Shown one piece after another: positions 58,103 to 62,890 of a stretch of 62,890 bases of DNA (position 1 is its first letter; every line of letters starts with the position of its first letter). The notes below the pieces were generated by a model, which searched no databases, was not told the DNA's origin, and worked only from the letters and a program-made list of their open reading frames with translations. Position numbers and translations under genes: made by a program. Source of the stretch: an uncultured Pseudomonadales bacterium. Its GTDB lineage: Bacteria > Pseudomonadota > Gammaproteobacteria > Pseudomonadales > Pseudohongiellaceae. The stretch is from positions 1 to 62,890 of the forward strand of contig CALKNV010000011.1 in NCBI GenBank assembly GCA_938091935.1, read 5' to 3'.

Positions 58103-58957
58103 ATGAAATTATCTATTGTCATACCGGCCAAGAATGAGGCGCAGAACCTTGCCAGCTTCCTGCCGCGATTGCTGGAAGTAGCCGGAGACGCAGAGTGTAT
58201 TGTGGTCAACGACGGCTCTACTGATGGAACGGTTACCGTCTGCAGGGACAATGGCGTCAAGGTGGTTTCGCACCCCTACAGCAAGGGCAATGGTGCAGCC
58301 ATCAAGACCGGGGCACGCGCAGCCAGCGGCGATACGATTGTATTTCTGGATGGCGACGGCCAGCACAAGCCCGAGGATATACCGCGGTTGCTGGCAGACA
58401 TGGAGAATGGCTATGACATGGTAGTGGGGGCGAGAGACAGAGAATCTCAGGCTGATTCTTTCCGCGCTGTCGCCAATGGCATCTATAACCGGCTTGCCTC
58501 AAGCATTTCTGGTCATAAGATCCTTGACCTGACTTCGGGTTTCAGGGCTGTGAATGCAAGAAAATTTCGGGAATTTCTTTATTTGTTGCCCAACGGCTTC
58601 TCCTATCCCACTACCTGCACCATGGCATTCTTTCGGGCCGGTTACTCGGTGGGCTATATACCAATCCAAACTGAGCGGCGTCTTGGCAACAGTCATATCA
58701 GCCTTGTAAAAGACGGCATTCGGTTCCTCGTGATCATTTTCAAGGTCGGCTCACTATATTCACCGCTTAAGATATTCTTGCCTGCCTCTGCGGGCCTGTT
58801 TCTGACCGGAATCGGCTACTATTTTTACACCTATGTAACCCAGGGTAGATTTACCAACATGAGCGCGGTTTTGTTCATCACGGCTATTCTGGTTTTCCTT
58901 ATTGGGCTGGTATCAGAGCAAGTGACGACCTTGATGTACAAGGACAACCGCGACTAG
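58103..58957 (+). CDS. GT2 glycosyltransferase, polyprenol-phosphate type
   Basis: The 284-residue protein has an N-terminal GT-A domain (about residues 1-225) with SIVIPAKNEAQNLASFL, VVNDGSTDGT and the metal-binding FLDGDGQHKPED. SKGNGAAIKTGARAASGD is typical of DPM1/ArnC/GtrB-like enzymes, which load a sugar onto undecaprenyl phosphate. Two C-terminal membrane segments (about 225-250 and 258-275) support this. Possible uses are O-antigen modification or pilin glycosylation. The gene is divergent from the pilins and stands alone. Confidence 0.88.
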   Translation: MKLSIVIPAKNEAQNLASFLPRLLEVAGDAECIVVNDGSTDGTVTVCRDNGVKVVSHPYSKGNGAAIKTGARAASGDTIVFLDGDGQHKPEDIPRLLADMENGYDMVVGARDRESQADSFRAVANGIYNRLASSISGHKILDLTSGFRAVNARKFREFLYLLPNGFSYPTTCTMAFFRAGYSVGYIPIQTERRLGNSHISLVKDGIRFLVIIFKVGSLYSPLKIFLPASAGLFLTGIGYYFYTYVTQGRFTNMSAVLFITAILVFLIGLVSEQVTTLMYKDNRD

Positions 58958-58960
58958 GCG

Positions 58961-58990
58961 GTGAAGTTGCTCTCAATCCTGGAACTTCAC
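58961..58990 (+). terminator. Weak terminator-like hairpin after the glycosyltransferase gene
   Basis: GTGAAGTT (58961-58968) and AACTTCAC (58983-58990) form an 8-bp stem with a 14-base loop, followed by TCAAAATTTT. The loop is long and the T-run interrupted. From 58991 to 59222 I see no gene, only a 6-bp GC-rich hairpin (CGCGGC/GCCGCG at 59003-59022). Confidence 0.35.
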
Positions 58991-59222
58991 TCAAAATTTT
59001 GTCGCGGCTTTGGCATGCCGCGCCGAATTCAGCTTACATTAATCTCGCTTGGACTAAGCTAGATGCAAATTGTAACCAATTGAAATAAGTACGGAAAAAC
59101 TTGCCTGAAGTGTGCCCCAGATGGCCTGCAGGCTTGCTATGAGAAAGGATGTGGTTTACTGTTATCAGCGCTTTTTTAGCAACCGAAAACAGTCTCAACT
59201 GGAACTGAAACACTGCAGATTT

Positions 59223-59240
59223 CGAGGGTAAACACCCTCG
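59223..59240 (+). promoter_or_regulatory. Hairpin directly before the ribosome site of the cytochrome c gene
   Basis: CGAGGGT (59223-59229) and ACCCTCG (59234-59240) form a perfect 7-bp stem with the loop AAAC, ending five bases before the strong ribosome site GGAGGAG. It could stabilise the mRNA or influence ribosome access. Confidence 0.5.
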
Positions 59241-59257
59241 TGAGTGGAGGAGAAACG

Positions 59258-59665
59258 ATGAAGATATCGGCGAGGAAGATATCGACAAAATTGGCGGCTG
59301 GTTTGCTGATACTGATGAGCGCCGCGTTAGTCCAAACTAGCTTGGCTGAGGATCTAACCGTAAAAGATGGCGTGTTCACCGCTGAGCAGGTTTCATCAGG
59401 TCAGCAAGTTTATGACTCACAGTGCAAAACCTGTCATAACATGCGTTTCTACCGCGACACTCTGCGTTCCTGGAATAACCAGCCGCTGCTTTATTTGTGG
59501 GAGAACATCATGGGCACGATGCCAGCTGATAATCCTGGTTCGCTGATGTTTGAGGAGTACACCGATGTTATCGCGTATATTCTGTCTGAGAATGGGTTTC
59601 CAGCGGGTGAATTGAAGTTGGACCCTGATAACGGCATGGATAGCATCAAAATCCTGTCGCCATAA
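59258..59665 (+). CDS. Small periplasmic cytochrome c
   Basis: The start ATG at 59258 follows GGAGGAG and gives 135 residues; the frame is also open from a GTG at 59240, but that lies in the hairpin. A signal peptide (LAAGLLILMSAALVQTSLAED) is followed by one haem site, C-K-T-C-H (QCKTCHNM), and a likely axial methionine in NIMGTMPADNPGSLM. It resembles class I cytochromes of the c5/cbb3-CcoP type. The electron partner is not evident; the bc1 genes lie 42 kb away. Confidence 0.88.
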   Translation: MKISARKISTKLAAGLLILMSAALVQTSLAEDLTVKDGVFTAEQVSSGQQVYDSQCKTCHNMRFYRDTLRSWNNQPLLYLWENIMGTMPADNPGSLMFEEYTDVIAYILSENGFPAGELKLDPDNGMDSIKILSP

Positions 59666-59698
59666 CGATTAATCTGGGCCAGCCAAAGCTCTCTGAGT

Positions 59699-59727
59699 AA
59701 AAAAGCCGGACATTGTCCGGCTTTTTT
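59699..59727. terminator. Bidirectional Rho-independent terminator
   Basis: AAAAGCCGGA (59701-59710) pairs with TCCGGCTTTT (59716-59725) over ten bases with a five-base loop, with A- and T-runs outside on both sides. It serves the cytochrome c gene on the plus strand and, by symmetry, the convergent nuclease gene, which ends at 59811 on the minus strand. Confidence 0.9.
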
Positions 59728-59810
59728 GTGGGCACTGGAAAAACAAGGTGTTCAGGGTGTGCAACTGTGCGATGACCTGGATGGCACTCCCCTTGATGAC
59801 GAATGGCTTA

Positions 59811-60533
59811 TTACTGCAGCAGGCTTGGGTCCAATTCATCGACAGGGCAGTCTTCCAGTATTCGGCGAATTTCGTTGCGATCGCCAGACTCCAGCTGCAG
59901 GTCATACTTATCTGCAATGACCTGCCACAGCTGTGCGTATTCGCATTTGAACTCATCTCTGGGGAGATAGCGGCTTGGTCCCCTCTCGCTTTTTCTGCGG
60001 ATTTCTCTTTTTTCCACCAGCATCAGGTTTAAAGGGTCGTTGGCGAACTGGATTTTCTTGTTGAGCATCCAGCGATCTCCGCCATGGGTATGGGCATACA
60101 TGCGCGGGATGACATGATCGAGGTCGATCTGAACTGCTACCGTGAAGGTTTTACCAGTGTACTCGTCCAGCCACTCGCCGGTGCGAACCACACAGTTTCT
60201 TGGGTTCGTATACTTGACCTCGGTACGACTGGTTAGAATCAGCATCTCCTGCCGGGTGGACTGACAGTCTTCGTCGAAATCTTCCTCATAGGACCAGTCA
60301 TCCTCATTAAAGAATTTTTCGCGATTGCGATAGTTGGTCATTACGCCGTCTCGTCGCATGCGACCCGAGCTGAAAGTGTCCGGCATCTCGCATGCTGTCA
60401 TGTGACAATGGTAAGACGGGCCGAAATAATGCCCGCCATTGAGATCCAGGCTGCCAGGATGAGCTAAAGCTGATCCTGCCGACAGCGTCAATGCAGCGAA
60501 TGTAGCGAATTGAATAAGCCTTGTGCTCTTCAT
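59811..60533 (-). CDS. Secreted HNH-type nuclease (DUF1524-like) with an N-terminal YHCH motif
   Basis: The 240 residues start with a signal peptide (cleavage after SALA-HP). HPGSLDLNGGHYFGPSYHCH is the YHYH-type histidine motif of secreted nucleases. The catalytic part is IDLDHVIPRMYAHTHGGDRW (D139-H140) with ANDPLNLMLVEKREIRRKSERGPSRYLP, the pattern of DUF1524/GmrSD-C nucleases, where N, N/R and K complete the HNH fold. Here the expected second N of NxxxN is I178. It probably degrades extracellular or periplasmic DNA or RNA. The gene is downstream of nadC on the same strand. Confidence 0.85.
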   Translation of the reverse strand: MKSTRLIQFATFAALTLSAGSALAHPGSLDLNGGHYFGPSYHCHMTACEMPDTFSSGRMRRDGVMTNYRNREKFFNEDDWSYEEDFDEDCQSTRQEMLILTSRTEVKYTNPRNCVVRTGEWLDEYTGKTFTVAVQIDLDHVIPRMYAHTHGGDRWMLNKKIQFANDPLNLMLVEKREIRRKSERGPSRYLPRDEFKCEYAQLWQVIADKYDLQLESGDRNEIRRILEDCPVDELDPSLLQ

Positions 60534-60630
60534 GATTTCTTCTGCCTTGCGTATTTCATGAATCCTAGGATTTATGGGCGGCCCGCACTGAGTTTCTGAC
60601 CGGGGGCTTGCAGCTACCCACAGAAGCGGG

Positions 60631-60771
60631 CTATAGCCTTGCTCTGATCGGCGCAGCCTTCAATAATGCAGCCTTCAGGAACGCAGCTTCTAGTGACGTC
60701 TCTTCCAATGGCGCACGCCCCAAACGAGTGTCGATCAATTGCGCGCCTTTCAAATTTAACCTATCGGTCAC
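60631..60771 (-). CDS. Small pentapeptide-repeat ORF (46 residues)
   Basis: On the minus strand GTG 60769-60771 opens a frame of 46 codons ending in TAG (60631-60633). The product MTDRLNLKGAQLIDTRLGRA and onward has leucine or isoleucine at residues 7, 12, 17, 22, 27, 32, 37 and 42, exactly every five residues. Alanine or threonine sits two residues before seven of these. That is the A(D/N)Lxx pentapeptide-repeat pattern, although D/N is missing at the middle position. An in-frame TGA lies 12 codons before the GTG, so no longer start exists. It begins 11 bases after nadC. No good ribosome site is visible; it may be a small gene or the remnant of a larger one. Confidence 0.5.
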   Translation of the reverse strand: MTDRLNLKGAQLIDTRLGRAPLEETSLEAAFLKAALLKAAPIRARL

Positions 60772-60782
60772 GCATCTGACTA

Positions 60783-61613
60783 TTACGAATCGATCAATAA
60801 GGAAAGATCAATTGCGCGGCAGTGCTTGGTTATAGCGCCAACGGATAGATAGTCTACGCCAGTTTCTGCAATCTTGACTAGTTGGCCAGTCTCGATGCCG
60901 CCCGAGGCTTCCAGTTTTGCCCTCCCAGCATTAAGGTTGACGGCGGCGGCTAAATCGGAAAGCGAAAAATTATCCAGCATGATAATGTCTGCTTCAGCCT
61001 GCAGTGCAATCTCTAACTCTTCCAGATCGCGAACTTCAATTTCTACGGTTTTTCCGGGTGTCAGCAGGCGCGCGCTGGAAATCGCCTCAGCAATACCTCC
61101 GCAACTGGCAATATGGTTCTCTTTGATCAGGTAGGCATCATACAAACCCATGCGGTGATTTTTAGCGCCAGCACAGCGTACTGCATACTTTTGGGCCGCG
61201 CGCATGCCGGGTAGGGTCTTCCTGGTATCTAACAGCGTCGCAGCTGTATGGCTAATTTCAGCTAGCAGCCTGGCCGTCTGGGTGGCAGTGGCGGAAAGGG
61301 TCTGCAAGAAATTAAGGGCAGTTCTCTCGCCACTCATGATGGCTCTGGCGGGGCCTTCTACTCGGCATAGCAGCTGACCCATTTCGATTGCATCACCATC
61401 GGCTACTTGCCAGTTAATCGAGACATTGCGATCCAGCTGACGGAAAGTCTCGTCTGCCCAGGGAATACCGCACAACACCCCGGTGTCTTTACAAATGATT
61501 CTGCCCTCAGCTTGCCTATCTGAGGGGATTAATGCCGCGGTGATATCGCCGCTGCCGATATCTTCAGCCAGGGCCGTTTGAACATCTTGTTTCACATCTG
61601 ATGGTATCTTCAT
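60783..61613 (-). CDS. nadC: Nicotinate-nucleotide pyrophosphorylase NadC
   Basis: NadC converts quinolinate and PRPP into nicotinate mononucleotide in NAD synthesis. From ATG 61613 it has 276 residues; a TTG three codons upstream is possible. Motifs: EDIGSGDITAALIP, SGERTALNFLQTLSATAT, TRKTLPGMRAAQKYAVRCAGAKNHR, EIEVRDLEELE and LEASGGI. It sits directly after the retropepsin-like gene, with at most nine bases between. Confidence 0.96.
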   Translation of the reverse strand: MKIPSDVKQDVQTALAEDIGSGDITAALIPSDRQAEGRIICKDTGVLCGIPWADETFRQLDRNVSINWQVADGDAIEMGQLLCRVEGPARAIMSGERTALNFLQTLSATATQTARLLAEISHTAATLLDTRKTLPGMRAAQKYAVRCAGAKNHRMGLYDAYLIKENHIASCGGIAEAISSARLLTPGKTVEIEVRDLEELEIALQAEADIIMLDNFSLSDLAAAVNLNAGRAKLEASGGIETGQLVKIAETGVDYLSVGAITKHCRAIDLSLLIDS

Positions 61614-61622
61614 TTCTTTCAA

Positions 61623-62162
61623 TTAGTCCTGGACTTGCCGCAGGGTGAGAGTCGAACCGCGTTGAGTAAACTCAACCTGTCTGAGCGCGCTCATCCCCAG
61701 CAGGATTGTGCTTCCTCCCATCGTGGGTGTAATGCTGGCAGCCACATCCCGTAACTGTATGTTGCCAATGCCCAGAGTGTCGATGCGTGTTGCATATACG
61801 GTGACCACACCACCGGCAGTGTTTGCTCGGCCTGCGAACTCAGCCTGAAGTCCCGCTTCCCGCGCAATACTTTCCGGGATAGCTACGTCAGTTGCACCTG
61901 TGTCGAGCAAAAAGGTGACAGGTAACCCGTTTATAGAACCTCCGGCGACGTAATGCCCCTGCCGATTCCGCTGCAGAATGACCTCACGGGTGCCGTTGCG
62001 CATTTCATTAACAGCAGGCTGTTGGTTAGGATTTGCTTGCTTGCTAATCCAGCCGTCGAAAATGAAGGTGAGTGCAGCCAGTCCGAGGGCGAAGGTGGTG
62101 ATGAGCATGCCCTGGCCGAGGCTCTTTCCCGGCGCATGCTGGTCATGTCTGGTCATATTCAA
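61623..62162 (-). CDS. Retropepsin-like aspartic protease (TIGR02281 type)
   Basis: The 179-residue protein has an N-terminal membrane segment (about residues 18-36) and a periplasmic aspartyl-protease domain. The active site is FLLDTGATDVAIP (D87-T-G-A), with the second half containing GGSTILLGMSALRQVEFTQRGSTLTL. It would work as a homodimer like retroviral proteases. The substrate is unknown. The gene precedes nadC and is divergent from the DUF1631 gene. Confidence 0.9.
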   Translation of the reverse strand: MNMTRHDQHAPGKSLGQGMLITTFALGLAALTFIFDGWISKQANPNQQPAVNEMRNGTREVILQRNRQGHYVAGGSINGLPVTFLLDTGATDVAIPESIAREAGLQAEFAGRANTAGGVVTVYATRIDTLGIGNIQLRDVAASITPTMGGSTILLGMSALRQVEFTQRGSTLTLRQVQD

Positions 62163-62365
62163 ATTATCCCTGATGCTGGCGGGCTTTGAAAGTTGTGACC
62201 TGGTTCAAAAAATTGATATCTGGCCCATTCCTTAAGTCCCTGAAAATAATGAAGATAAACCATCAGTTGCCAAGATTTGAGCAGGCTCAAAAAATGACTA
62301 CCGGGCAGATGGTATGACGCATGCGTGCACAAATGTTTGTTATTAACCCGAAGTAGAACCTGAGC

Positions 62366-62890
62366 ATGGCTTTCACGTCAGAGTTTAAAAAAGTTTCCTC
62401 AGCAGGTAATTCGGACCATATCGCCTTGGGAAAAGTGCGCTGGGCGATCAGGCAACGCATCCGAAAGCAGCTTACCCAACTCAGCGCGGAGCTATTCGAT
62501 ACGGCTGACGACTTCCTGTTCAGCGGGGCCCAGAATGGGCAGCTGGGTGAGAACTGTAACTCACTTAGCGCCATGCGTGAACTGCGCGCAAAGCAGAAAA
62601 TTTTTGAAGAGCTGCTGTTCGATGCCACTCTGGGTGAGATAAAGGCAGCCTATCGCGAGCAGAGCGCCCTCGACGATGAATTAGACGAAGCACTAGAATC
62701 AAGCAGTCCCACCGGTTTTGAGAACATCGAAATTGATATTGCTCTGCAGCGTATGGAAGCAAAAGCGCTTAAAATCTACCAACCGTTCATCAATCAGTTA
62801 AAATCACTCCAGCCCAGTACTCAGGAGAGTCCAGCATGCGATATTTTCAATGCTGAGGGTCTATTGAAAGCGTTGCTGGGGGCATTCGGG
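62366..62890 (+). CDS. DUF1631 family protein, N-terminal part (runs off the window)
   Basis: From ATG 62366, 175 codons run to the window edge without a stop. The N-terminal region has the DUF1631 pattern: SAELFDTADDFLFSGAQN followed by LSAMRELRAKQKIFEELLFDATLGEI. The family consists of large cytoplasmic proteins, some with PilZ-like domains, of unknown function. Pseudomonas has the homologous gene next to nadC. The ribosome site is weak. Confidence 0.85.
   Translation, partial: MAFTSEFKKVSSAGNSDHIALGKVRWAIRQRIRKQLTQLSAELFDTADDFLFSGAQNGQLGENCNSLSAMRELRAKQKIFEELLFDATLGEIKAAYREQSALDDELDEALESSSPTGFENIEIDIALQRMEAKALKIYQPFINQLKSLQPSTQESPACDIFNAEGLLKALLGAFG

Noticed and set aside
60608..60835. 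75-codon plus-strand frame over the nadC end
   Set aside because: It is antisense to nadC and to the pentapeptide ORF. Its apparent five-residue periodicity (AAFNNAAFRNAASSD) is the mirror of the minus-strand repeat, which fits the pentapeptide pattern better.

Overview
The window is a 62.9 kb piece of a gammaproteobacterial chromosome with densely packed genes and almost no accessory DNA. The gene order matches the Pseudomonas/Cellvibrionales type of core chromosome: rpoN-lptBAC-kdsCD, murA-hisGD, rplM-rpsI-pet-sspAB, the division and cell wall (dcw) cluster, lpxC-secA-argJ, and the pilBCD-coaE-yacG/nadC block. I cannot name the genus. Rare features (a fused cytochrome b/c1, an mla locus reduced to mlaC) suggest a less-studied, possibly marine, lineage. 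No rRNA, tRNA, CRISPR array or insertion sequence was seen.

Layout. 1-5.2 kb (mostly minus): start of rpoN, the LPS export genes lptB/A/C, the Kdo genes kdsC/kdsD and a Ca2+/Na+ exchanger. 5.4-9.6 kb (plus): mlaC, ibaG, murA, hisG (short form), hisD. 9.6-13.7 kb: a DegS/AlgW protease, a Nif3-like protein, zapG and zapE. 13.8-18.8 kb (plus): rplM-rpsI with a strong terminator, then the Rieske protein gene and one 685-codon gene encoding cytochrome b and cytochrome c1 together, then sspA and sspB. 18.8-22.3 kb (minus): a BON lipoprotein, diaA, yraN, lpoA. 22.3-41 kb (plus): rsmI, the RNase P RNA, then an uninterrupted dcw cluster from mraZ to ftsZ preceded by an array of MraZ-type boxes. 41-48.5 kb (plus): lpxC, an M23 peptidase, secA, argJ, a Nudix/ThiE-like fusion. 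48.8-51 kb: a large exported beta-propeller-like protein of unknown function. 51-58 kb (mostly minus): yacG, coaE, pilD, pilC, pilB, a divergent TfpX/TfpZ-type accessory gene and two related type IV pilins. 58-62.9 kb: a polyprenol-phosphate-type glycosyltransferase, a small cytochrome c, a secreted HNH nuclease, a hidden 46-codon pentapeptide-repeat ORF, nadC, a retropepsin-like protease and the start of a DUF1631 gene.

How the genes work together. Most of the window builds the envelope: peptidoglycan precursors (murA, murC-G, mraY, ddlB), septation (ftsL, I, W, Q, A, Z, zapE, zapG), LPS (lpxC, kds, lpt), lipid trafficking (mlaC), secretion (secA) and stress proteolysis (degS-like). A second theme is surface and periplasm: type IV pilus assembly with a plausible sigma-54 promoter, and exported proteins (nuclease, cytochrome c, beta-propeller protein). 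The main departures from the expected pattern are the fused bc1 gene with unusual Rieske and Qo-site motifs, the orphan mlaC, the terminator inside sspB, the small pentapeptide ORF, and the regulatory architecture upstream of the pilins and mraZ.
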